Shown here in pieces: positions 1 to 5,245 of a DNA stretch of 5,245 nucleotides. The notes below the pieces were generated by a model. That model did no database searches, was not told the DNA's origin, and saw only the letters and a program-made list of their open reading frames with translations. This DNA is from Planctomycetota bacterium (GTDB lineage: Bacteria; Planctomycetota; B129-G9): contig JAUWEX010000112.1 of NCBI GenBank assembly GCA_030607235.1, positions 1 to 5,245 of the forward strand, written 5' to 3'. The first letter of the stretch is position 1. Each line of letters begins with the position of its first letter. Position numbers and translations under genes: made by a program.

Positions 1-1079
1 CGCCGGGAATGGGCCTCAACGCCTATTTCAGTTATGAACTCTGCGCCGTCGCGGGTGTGCCGTGGCAGGTTGGCCTGGGGGTGGTTTTCATCTCGGGCCT
101 GGTCTTTACGTTACTGACGCTGGTGCGCGCGCGGGAGATGATCGTCAATGCGATTCCGCGTTCGCTCAAGCACGCCATCGCCGCGGGCATAGGTTTTTTC
201 ATCGCGTTTATCGGCCTTCAGCACGCTGGAATCATCGTCAACAGCGATGTGACGCTGGTGCAATTGGGCGACCTTGGCTCGCCGAACACGCTGGTGGCGC
301 TGGCGGGTGTCGCGCTTATTGTAGCGATGATGGCGATGAAACTACGCGGCGCGATTTTATTGGGAGTGCTCGGCACGGGTGTGATCGCGGTGGCCTCCGG
401 GCTTATCGAGGCGCCCGCGGGGGTATTCGGGCTGCCCGTGATTGAGAATCCGGCGATGTTCAAATTGGACATCGCTGCGGTGTTTCGAAACCTGCATCTC
501 TATCTCGCGCCGATTTTGATCCTGCTGTTTTTCGACATGTTCGACACGATAGGTACGCTCATCGGCGTAAGCGAACAGGCGGGCCTGCTCGACAAGGACG
601 GCAAACTGCCGCGCGTAAATCACGCACTACTCTCCGACAGCGTTGGCACGATGGTCGGCGCGGTCGCAGGGACTTCGACCGTTACGGCTTACATCGAAAG
701 CGCCGCCGGTGTTTCGGCGGGCGGGCGCACGGGCCTGGCCAACATGGTAACGGGTGTTCTTTTCGTCGCGGCGATATTTTTCTACCCCGTGGTAAAGGTT
801 TTGGGCTGCTGCGATCCGGTTACCGCGCCGGCGCTGATAATGGTAGGCGTTCTGATGGTACGCAGCGTCGCCCGAATAGCCTGGGACGACATCACCGACG
901 CGATACCGGCGTTTCTGACCATAATCCTCATGCCGCTGACCTTCAGCATCGCCCACGGCCTGGCGATCGGCTTCATCTCGTGGCCGCTGGTCAAGATTTG
1001 CGGCGGCAAGGCCCGCGAGGTGCACTGGCTGGTGTACGTTCTGGGGGCGGCGTTTGCCATGCGATACATCTGCCTGTGA
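1..1079 (+). CDS. NCS2-type purine (adenine/guanine/hypoxanthine) permease, AzgA family, 5'-truncated
   Basis: Inner-membrane transporter expected to import a purine base with protons, feeding purine salvage. The reading frame is already open at base 3 (codons for Pro-Gly precede the ATG at 9), and PGMGLNAYF is an internal AzgA-family motif, so the ATG at 9 is not the start. Family members are usually about 430-450 residues, so roughly 70-90 N-terminal residues lie upstream. Numbering from the Met at base 9, 356 residues are visible, with many hydrophobic helices. Two family signatures are clear: FFDMFDTIGTLIGV (174-187) and the GTSTVTAYIESAAG segment (221-234), followed by SAGGRTGLAN (236-245). 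These correspond to the substrate-binding helices of NCS2 carriers. The C-terminus (REVHWLVYVLGAAFAMRY) is typical and complete, ending at TGA 1077-1079. The family is clear; which purine it carries cannot be read here. Relatives include PbuG/PbuO, AdeP/PurP and GhxP. Confidence 0.95.
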   Translation, partial: PGMGLNAYFSYELCAVAGVPWQVGLGVVFISGLVFTLLTLVRAREMIVNAIPRSLKHAIAAGIGFFIAFIGLQHAGIIVNSDVTLVQLGDLGSPNTLVALAGVALIVAMMAMKLRGAILLGVLGTGVIAVASGLIEAPAGVFGLPVIENPAMFKLDIAAVFRNLHLYLAPILILLFFDMFDTIGTLIGVSEQAGLLDKDGKLPRVNHALLSDSVGTMVGAVAGTSTVTAYIESAAGVSAGGRTGLANMVTGVLFVAAIFFYPVVKVLGCCDPVTAPALIMVGVLMVRSVARIAWDDITDAIPAFLTIILMPLTFSIAHGLAIGFISWPLVKICGGKAREVHWLVYVLGAAFAMRYICL

Positions 1080-1094
1080 CCAGGCAACGCCTGG
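1080..1094 (+). other. stem-loop immediately after the permease stop codon
   Basis: A perfect six-base-pair inverted repeat, CCAGGC (1080-1085) and GCCTGG (1089-1094) with an AAC triloop, begins on the base after the TGA. No T-run follows, so it is not a canonical intrinsic terminator. It could protect the mRNA 3' end or act as a pause site, or it may be chance. Confidence 0.4.
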
Positions 1095-1133
1095 AGGCAA
1101 TAGGGAAGTAACCACTCATTTCAATACCCCGCT

Positions 1134-1195
1134 TGCTCTCTGTCGCCGTGCTTCGGCGACAGAAGCGCTTCGCTTGCACCTATTGGCAAATCTTG
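1134..1195 (+). repeat. palindromic repeat unit A (direct orientation)
   Basis: The unit reads, in order: box TGCTCTCTG (1134-1142), which overlaps the start of a strong hairpin (TGTCGCCG 1141-1148 with CGGCGACA 1154-1161, loop TGCTT, extended by C1140-G1162 and T1139-A1163); a mini-hairpin AAGCG-CTT-CGCTT (1163-1175); then ACCTATTGGCAAATCTTG (1178-1195). With an offset of 159 bases, 1162-1195 matches unit B at 1321-1354 in 27 of 34 positions. The hairpin itself differs in sequence between the two units but sits in the same place. This looks like a member of a dispersed REP-like family, which is an inference until other copies are found. Confidence 0.6.
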
Positions 1196-1220
1196 CAGGC
1201 GTACTGGTAAGCGACTGCTT

Positions 1221-1242
1221 CTTTTTGCCAAATGGCAAAAAG
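1221..1242. other. perfect 9-bp stem-loop between units A and C
   Basis: CTTTTTGCC (1221-1229) and GGCAAAAAG (1234-1242) form a perfect nine-base-pair stem with an AAAT loop. It sits between units A and C, whose facing ends (1177-1196 and 1249-1267) are themselves largely complementary, so the whole of 1177-1267 can fold into one long hairpin with this stem at its tip. No T-run follows on the + strand, so I do not call it a terminator. Confidence 0.55.
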
Positions 1243-1248
1243 CAAGGA

Positions 1249-1297
1249 GCGAGTCTTGGAGTAGGTGAAAAATCGTTTTCCTGCGGACGTTGTCCGC
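1249..1297 (-). repeat. palindromic repeat unit C (inverted orientation)
   Basis: Read on the minus strand, this stretch shows the same order of parts as units A and B. First comes a hairpin (GCGGAC 1283-1288 with GTCCGC 1292-1297), then a mini-hairpin AAAA-CGA-TTTT (1269-1279). Last is a box CACCTACTCCAAGACTCGC (1249-1267), which resembles CACCTATTGGCAAATCTTGC in unit A. Similarity is weaker than between A and B, so the assignment rests on shared order as much as on sequence. Confidence 0.4.
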
Positions 1298-1354
1298 TGC
1301 TCGCTGCCGCGCTAACGCGCGGAGCGCTTCGCTTTTACCCACTAACAAATCTTG
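1298..1354 (+). repeat. palindromic repeat unit B (direct orientation)
   Basis: The unit has box TGCTCGCTG (1298-1306), a hairpin CCGCGC (1307-1312) with GCGCGG (1317-1322) and TAAC loop, a mini-hairpin AGCG-CTT-CGCT (1323-1333), and ACCCACTAACAAATCTTG (1337-1354). The order and spacing after the hairpin match unit A. The hairpin stem is different in sequence but preserved as a pairing element. A seven-base pair of flanking repeats, CTGCGGA (1281-1287) and TCCGCAG (1380-1386), encloses it. Confidence 0.6.
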
Positions 1355-1356
1355 TG

Positions 1357-1380
1357 CGCGGATTCGCGATGTAGTTTTTT
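1357..1380 (+). terminator. weak terminator-like hairpin plus T6
   Basis: CGCG (1357-1360) can pair with CGCG (1365-1368) across GATT, and six Ts follow at 1375-1380 after a six-base gap. The stem is only four base pairs, so this is a marginal candidate for ending transcription that crosses the repeat cluster. Confidence 0.15.
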
Positions 1381-1386
1381 CCGCAG

Positions 1387-1539
1387 ATTTCGTGGAAGAC
1401 AAAATCTTAAATTGTGCTAAAAAATTGCGGAATAACCCTTCGCGCGACAACCTTTTCGTAAAATCACGCCCGTTTTGTGTCGATAAGGCAGTAGGGGGGA
1501 GTCCGCATTTGTGTTTTATTTACGTGGGATTATTGCGTC
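1387..1539 (+). other. leader of the secreted-protein gene; nothing firmly identified
   Basis: This stretch is richer in A and T than the coding regions and must hold the promoter and leader of the following gene. A -10-like TAAAAT (1459-1464) has no -35 partner at normal spacing: TTGCGG at 1425-1430 is 28 bases away. AGGGGGGA (1493-1500) is purine-rich but lies 39 bases before the ATG, too far to be its ribosome binding site. I see no tRNA, riboswitch or small gene here. Confidence 0.4.
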
Positions 1540-3930
1540 ATGCGCGGAAAAACTACGCTGGCAGTTTTGCTGATTAGCCTGACGATTTGCGCAATAGCGC
1601 CGTCGGGCCTCGCCGCCGACAAAGACCCGGCGGACGCGGAGGTGCTGTGCTATGGCGGAGCCTCGTCCGACCGTTTGACAATGCGACATTGTTTTGATTT
1701 CGAGAAGGGACATCTCGTCAGCGAGGTCAGGCAGGTTCCGGTAAAATGGAAAAAAATCGTTACCGGTTCCGATTCTCCCGCGTACGACAGGGGACATCCT
1801 TCGTACAACGAAGGCTGGCTTGTGGCGGAGGGCCGCAGGATCGACCTTCGCTCTGCGGCGACGGCGTTCTGCGGCAAGATACCGCGGATTCTGGCCGAGC
1901 CGAGCCTGAAGAACCTGCAACGCGCGCTGCTGCTGGCGCGTTCGAAAATCGTCGCGCCTCGGAACCGATACCTGCGCCTGAAAATCTACAAGGGCAAGGT
2001 CTCGTACCAGACCCGCGATTTCATTCCGATCTCGCGGCTCAATTCCTACCGTCTCGACGGGAAAATCCGCACGCACAACTTCCGCGGCATACGCGGACCG
2101 GTCAAGGCGTGGATGTCGATCCTGTGGTACAGGGACGACAACGAGGAGTCGATATGCCGCCACGCCGACGGCTCGCCGGTGATATTCAAGACCCTGCCGA
2201 TCGAATCGGAGACCGGCGAGGAGTGGCGCGACATGCGGCTGTTGTTCAACCGTACGCCCTTCGACGCCAACTACGTCAAGATACGAGTAACGGTCGAGGG
2301 CGTCTCGACCACGGCCGAGGTCGACTTCGACGACATCGTCCTGACGCAGGAACCGCAGGTGCTGCTGGAGTTCAACAAAATGCCCGCGTTATTCTTCGGC
2401 GACGAGGAGAGCGTCCTCAACGTCGAACTCGGCGGCCTGCCCGATGGCGAATACGTCGAGGAGATCGTTCTTGAAGATATATCGCTGGGCGAGGCCGTGC
2501 CGGTGCATCGCTGCGAAGTGCGGTTCGCGGTCGCGGGCGGCACGGATTCGGTTACCAACAGGAAGATAGACATCGCGGTCGGCAGGCGCGGCGTTTTCCG
2601 GCTGAAATACGATCTTGCGCTCGCCGACGGGCGGGCGGATCTGCCGGTGGCCTCGCGCGAGATAGTGTTCGCCAGGGCGCTCGGGGCGGTTCCATTTGTC
2701 GAGCGCGGCAGGTACGGCGCGACGATGGATTTCTTCGCGACGCCTTTCGCGGGGGCATTCGATTTCGTCAGGCTCGCCGGAACCAGCCCGCTCAAGACGA
2801 CGCTGTGGGGGCTTGAAGGCAATGAGGACGCCGATGGGCGGACGTTAGAGAGGATGCTGAAACTGATGCGTCGCAACTCGATAGTAACGACGGGAATCAT
2901 TACGCCGCTGAGTCCGTCGCACACCGTGGAGATGGGCATGTCTTCGACGGGGAGTTTGTACGCGATGTTCAGGCAGCCCTCCGCGAATGCCGAGAAGGTC
3001 TGGTACGATTTTATCGGCGAAAAGTCCGCGGCTTGGGCCGAGAATCTGTCGCATGTCCAGTTAGGCGAGGATTGCGATTCCAGCATCGTCGACACGGGGC
3101 TGTATCGCGATATCGAAAAGAAACTTCGCGCTGTGCTGCCGCGTCCTCTGGACAGCGCGCGCATGGCCCTGCCGGTGCGCGGCCTGACCGACAAGCCGCT
3201 GCCCGCCGGGGAGTACCTGGTTTATTACGTGGGCGCCGACGTACGGCCCGGCGTGCTCAAGCGGCGGCTCGAGGCGATGCGCGATTTCGCGGACAGGCTC
3301 TGGATTACGCTCGAACCGCCGGTAGTGTACGATGGCGCGGAGACACCCGCGCAGATCGCCGACATGGTGCGCAAGATCGTGCTCTGCCGGGTCTACAACG
3401 TGCGTAGCGTGATTGTCCCGCTGGTCGCGTCGGTCTCGAAAAAGAACGCACTGCTGAGTTACAAGGCGCGTCCCGACGAGACGCTCGACGTAAATCCGCT
3501 GGCGGTGGCGATGCTCAACGTGGCGTCGGTGCTGGAGGGGGCGGAGTTTGAGGACGAATTCGTCAGCGGCGACGTGAGGGTAACGGTTTTCCGCAAGAAA
3601 GAAAAGTTCGTCGCGATGCTGTACTCCGACGTGCCGTCGGTTTCGTCGCGGATGTACTGGGGCGGGGGACTGGTGGCCTACGACGCGATGGGCAACCCGC
3701 GCAAAATCAGCGGCGAGAACAACATGGCTCTCATCGACGGTATCGGCCCGTTGCCGATATTCGTCGACAATATCGACGTAGGCGTCGCGCGGCTCGCCGA
3801 GATTCACCTGCCGTATACTCCCGCCGATCTGCCCGGCAAAATATGGGTCGGGCTTCGCGAGACAGGCGGCAGGCAGTTCGCCAACCTTTACATAACGCCC
3901 GATGTTCTCGAAGGGCTGGCGGGGGAGTAG
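1540..3930 (+). CDS. secreted multidomain protein with glycoside-hydrolase-like barrel, function unknown
   Basis: A 796-residue protein with a classical signal peptide: MRGK, a hydrophobic core at about 6-20, and likely cleavage after SGLAA (about 26). I do not recognise a named family. Residues about 45-275 look like beta-sandwich, carbohydrate-binding-like sequence ending in VDFDDIVLTQ, and about 276-380 like a second beta domain. Residues about 393-630 alternate helix and strand as a (beta/alpha) barrel would: ERMLKLMRRNSIVTTGIIT, WAENLSHVQLGED (499-511), FADRLWITLEPP (583-594), VLCRVYNVRSVIVPLV. From about 652, the pattern LNVASVLEGAEF then VRVTVFRKKEKFVAMLYSD is what follows the barrel in many clan-A glycosidases. 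E510 and E592 are candidate catalytic positions, but the usual Asn-Glu is absent (Gly-Glu instead), so it may be divergent or inactive. ATG 1540 is the only plausible start; no good Shine-Dalgarno precedes it. No C-terminal anchor is visible. Confidence 0.9.
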   Translation: MRGKTTLAVLLISLTICAIAPSGLAADKDPADAEVLCYGGASSDRLTMRHCFDFEKGHLVSEVRQVPVKWKKIVTGSDSPAYDRGHPSYNEGWLVAEGRRIDLRSAATAFCGKIPRILAEPSLKNLQRALLLARSKIVAPRNRYLRLKIYKGKVSYQTRDFIPISRLNSYRLDGKIRTHNFRGIRGPVKAWMSILWYRDDNEESICRHADGSPVIFKTLPIESETGEEWRDMRLLFNRTPFDANYVKIRVTVEGVSTTAEVDFDDIVLTQEPQVLLEFNKMPALFFGDEESVLNVELGGLPDGEYVEEIVLEDISLGEAVPVHRCEVRFAVAGGTDSVTNRKIDIAVGRRGVFRLKYDLALADGRADLPVASREIVFARALGAVPFVERGRYGATMDFFATPFAGAFDFVRLAGTSPLKTTLWGLEGNEDADGRTLERMLKLMRRNSIVTTGIITPLSPSHTVEMGMSSTGSLYAMFRQPSANAEKVWYDFIGEKSAAWAENLSHVQLGEDCDSSIVDTGLYRDIEKKLRAVLPRPLDSARMALPVRGLTDKPLPAGEYLVYYVGADVRPGVLKRRLEAMRDFADRLWITLEPPVVYDGAETPAQIADMVRKIVLCRVYNVRSVIVPLVASVSKKNALLSYKARPDETLDVNPLAVAMLNVASVLEGAEFEDEFVSGDVRVTVFRKKEKFVAMLYSDVPSVSSRMYWGGGLVAYDAMGNPRKISGENNMALIDGIGPLPIFVDNIDVGVARLAEIHLPYTPADLPGKIWVGLRETGGRQFANLYITPDVLEGLAGE

Positions 3931-3936
3931 GCGGTT

Positions 3937-3969
3937 GTCAAGAGTCCTGGCTTGACTTTCTTGACCAAG
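3937..3969. promoter_or_regulatory. inverted and direct CTTGAC repeats over the -35 region (possible operator)
   Basis: GTCAAG (3937-3942) and CTTGAC (3951-3956) form an inverted repeat with an eight-base spacer. CTTGAC recurs at 3960-3965, nine bases on from the second copy, and there forms part of the palindrome CTTG-AC-CAAG (3960-3969) covering the -35 hexamer. This layout suits a repressor or activator site. The first pair followed by TTTCTT could instead be a poor terminator for the upstream gene. Confidence 0.3.
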
Positions 3970-3988
3970 CGATATTTTGTGGTATACT
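3961..3988 (+). promoter_or_regulatory. sigma70-type promoter for the sugar transferase gene
   Basis: TTGACC (3961-3966) is one base from the -35 consensus and is followed after 16 bases by TATACT (3983-3988), one base from the -10 consensus. TGG at 3980-3982 supplies the extended -10 element. Transcription would start near 3995, leaving a leader of about 65 bases before the ATG at 4060. It is by far the best promoter in the window. Confidence 0.75.
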
Positions 3989-4006
3989 CAATAGTTAGGG
4001 CTTGCG

Positions 4007-4048
4007 ATGCGCGGTTTGAGCGCGGGCTGCGCCCGGTACTTTTTTTGA
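4007..4048 (+). CDS. possible 13-residue leader peptide (MRGLSAGCARYFF)
   Basis: An ATG at 4007 opens a 13-codon frame ending at TGA 4046-4048. AGGG (3997-4000) lies six bases upstream, a good ribosome-binding spacing and better than that of the main gene. The frame runs exactly through the GC hairpin and T-run, and its two Phe codons are the T-run itself. A translated leader could open or shield the hairpin. There is no codon run of one amino acid that would identify a classical biosynthetic attenuator. Short frames like this arise often by chance, so this is tentative. Confidence 0.2.
   Translation: MRGLSAGCARYFF
4023..4046 (+). terminator. intrinsic-terminator-like hairpin in the leader (candidate attenuator)
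   Basis: CGGGC (4023-4027) pairs with GCCCG (4031-4035) across a TGC loop, and seven Ts follow at 4040-4046 after GTAC. It lies downstream of the promoter and 14 bases before the coding start, so it would stop transcripts before the gene. A competing pairing is available: GGGC at 3998-4001 can pair with GCCC at 4031-4034. The stem is short and the gap to the Ts slightly long, so efficiency is uncertain. Confidence 0.5.
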
Positions 4049-4059
4049 TTTGGGCATAA

Positions 4060-5245
4060 ATGATAAGGCAAAAATCAATTTTCTACACCATCCTCGCCAT
4101 TATCGGCGACATCGTGATTGCCTGGGCTGCGCTGATGCTTGGCGTGCTGATAATCCAGGCAGGTTATGATCTTGACATCAACGACCCGAATTTCCGCGTC
4201 GTATTCATGACCTTTTTCTTCCTGTGCCCGCTGCTTAACGTATTCTCGTCCTACATCGCGAAGATATACGATGCGTTGCGCCTGAAATCGTATTTCGAGA
4301 TATTCCTCTCGCTGGTCCAGGCCACGGCGATGAGCGTCGTCGTGCTGACCGCGTTTACTTCCGTAATAGATACCCCCGCGCTGGGGTTGATAGAAGGGAG
4401 CCAGAGGATTCACCTGCGCAAGATAGTCCTTCTCTTCGGCGTGATCAGTTTCCTGCTGGCGATGGGCCAGCGCGCCGGTATCAAGATGTGGCTGGGGCAC
4501 ATGCGCGTCAACTCCCGCAACATCCGGCGCATACTCATCGTCGGCACCGGCGAAAAGGCCCGCAGGTTCAACAGCGTGATAGACTTTCACAAACACTGGG
4601 GCCTGTACGTGGTCGGATTCCTGATGCTTGGCGGCAGCAGGGTAAAGGAGACGGGCGTAATCGACGAGGGCGAAGCGTTGCCCGACGAGCGGGTCATCGG
4701 CGACATCGCCGAGATCGGCGAGGTCATCGACAAGTACATCGTCGACGAGGTGGTGTTCGCCATAACGCTCTCCGAGGCGAAATATCTCGACGCCGCGATC
4801 GGCAAATGCGAGGAGGTCGGGCTGACGTTCCACCTGATTGCGGACTTTCTCGACACGACCATCTCGCGCGTCGATGTTGACCGTATCGGCACGATGCCTA
4901 TGCTGACCTTCTCGTCCGCGCCGCAGAATCTCTCGGCCATAGCGATCAAGCGAGCGGTGGACATCGTCGTAAGCGGGAGCATGCTAATCGCTACCGCGAT
5001 CGTTACCGTCCCCGTAGCGGTTGCCATCAAACTGACGAGCAAAGGCCCGCTGTTTTTCAAGCAGAAGCGCGTCGGGCTGAACGGGCGTGTGTTTACGCTG
5101 TACAAGTTTCGCTCGATGGTTACCGGCGCGGAAAAGATGCAGGCCCAACTCATGGACAAAAACGAGATGAGCGGCCCGGTATTCAAGATCGAGAAAGACC
5201 CGCGCATTACCAGGATCGGAGCGTTTATCCGCAAGTGGAGCATCG
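4060..5245 (+). CDS. exopolysaccharide polyprenyl glycosylphosphotransferase (WcaJ/PssY type), 3'-truncated
   Basis: Initiating membrane enzyme of exopolysaccharide synthesis: it transfers a sugar-1-phosphate from a nucleotide sugar to undecaprenyl phosphate at the inner membrane. In the 395 residues visible, hydrophobic helices lie at about 8-33, 47-66, 80-101 and 120-137. A Rossmann-like CoA_binding_3-type domain follows, with ILIVGTGEKARRF (158-170). The bacterial sugar transferase domain starts at KRAVDIVVSG (297-306), with a membrane segment to about 324 and the signatures GPLFFKQKRVG (329-339), LYKFRSM (347-353), GPVFKIEKDPRITRIG (372-387) and FIRKWSI (389-395). In this family Asp-Glu-Leu-Pro-Gln should come next, so the catalytic pair falls just past the window edge. 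An in-frame TAA at 4057-4059 abuts the ATG, fixing the start; GGG at 4052-4054 is a weak ribosome site. Its own promoter suggests it heads an operon. Sugar specificity cannot be read. Confidence 0.95.
   Translation, partial: MIRQKSIFYTILAIIGDIVIAWAALMLGVLIIQAGYDLDINDPNFRVVFMTFFFLCPLLNVFSSYIAKIYDALRLKSYFEIFLSLVQATAMSVVVLTAFTSVIDTPALGLIEGSQRIHLRKIVLLFGVISFLLAMGQRAGIKMWLGHMRVNSRNIRRILIVGTGEKARRFNSVIDFHKHWGLYVVGFLMLGGSRVKETGVIDEGEALPDERVIGDIAEIGEVIDKYIVDEVVFAITLSEAKYLDAAIGKCEEVGLTFHLIADFLDTTISRVDVDRIGTMPMLTFSSAPQNLSAIAIKRAVDIVVSGSMLIATAIVTVPVAVAIKLTSKGPLFFKQKRVGLNGRVFTLYKFRSMVTGAEKMQAQLMDKNEMSGPVFKIEKDPRITRIGAFIRKWSI

Noticed and set aside
9..11. ATG at 9 as the permease start
   Set aside because: It lies inside the PGMGLNAYF family motif and the frame is open upstream, so the true start is outside the window.
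1221..1242. intrinsic terminator at the 9-bp stem-loop
   Set aside because: The Ts are inside the stem, and the bases following on the + strand are CAAGGAGCG, not a T-run.
1134..1354. integron attC sites or a CRISPR array
   Set aside because: The repeats are only three, diverged and in mixed orientation, without regular spacers. No paired RYYYAAC/GTTRRRY core sites could be found.
1054..1374. 106-codon + strand frame over the end of the permease and the repeat cluster
   Set aside because: It overlaps the permease end out of frame and its apparent internal repeat (EALRLHLLANLAG / GALRFYPLTNLVRG) is the 159-base DNA repeat, which happens to be 53 codons. No ribosome site and no recognisable domain.
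1121..1450. 109-codon minus-strand frame across the same repeats
   Set aside because: It also owes its length and internal repetition to the palindromic units. Both strands being open in the same repeat DNA argues for non-coding sequence.
4075..4833. 252-codon minus-strand frame opposite the sugar transferase
   Set aside because: It is a shadow of the strongly supported + strand gene: highly charged, His/Asp-rich and without domain resemblance. The other long minus-strand frame at 4587-5243 is rejected for the same reason.

Overview
The window is a GC-rich bacterial segment with all genes on the + strand: the 3' part of a purine permease gene, a complete gene for a large secreted protein, and the 5' part of an exopolysaccharide-initiating sugar transferase. 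Exported proteins and polyprenyl-phosphate glycosyltransfer point to a diderm-type bacterium. The large secreted glycosidase-like protein and weak ribosome binding sites would suit the Planctomycetota (Phycisphaerae-like), but nothing here proves the lineage and I hold that guess loosely.

Layout. 1-1079: NCS2/AzgA-type nucleobase permease, N-terminus outside the window. 1080-1539: a 460-base gap with no convincing gene. A small stem-loop follows the permease stop. The gap then holds three related palindromic units, two direct and one inverted, at about 1134-1354. They share conserved boxes but carry stem-loops of different sequence. An AT-richer leader follows. 1540-3930: a 796-residue exported protein, read as an N-terminal beta-sandwich region, a central glycoside-hydrolase-like (beta/alpha) barrel and a C-terminal beta domain. 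3931-4059: a regulatory gap with a strong sigma70-type promoter (TTGACC, 16-base spacer, extended TATACT). A GC hairpin plus seven Ts lies between that promoter and the next gene, and a possible 13-codon leader peptide runs through the hairpin. 4060-5245: polyprenyl glycosylphosphotransferase (WcaJ/PssY type), cut by the window edge just before its catalytic Asp-Glu pair would be expected.

How they fit together. The sugar transferase would load the first sugar phosphate onto undecaprenyl phosphate, so it probably opens an exopolysaccharide operon driven by its own promoter and possibly gated by early termination in the leader. The secreted glycosidase-like protein next door could act on, or bind, the polysaccharide made by that operon. 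This rests on proximity and fold only. The permease looks like an unrelated housekeeping neighbour separated by the repeat cluster.
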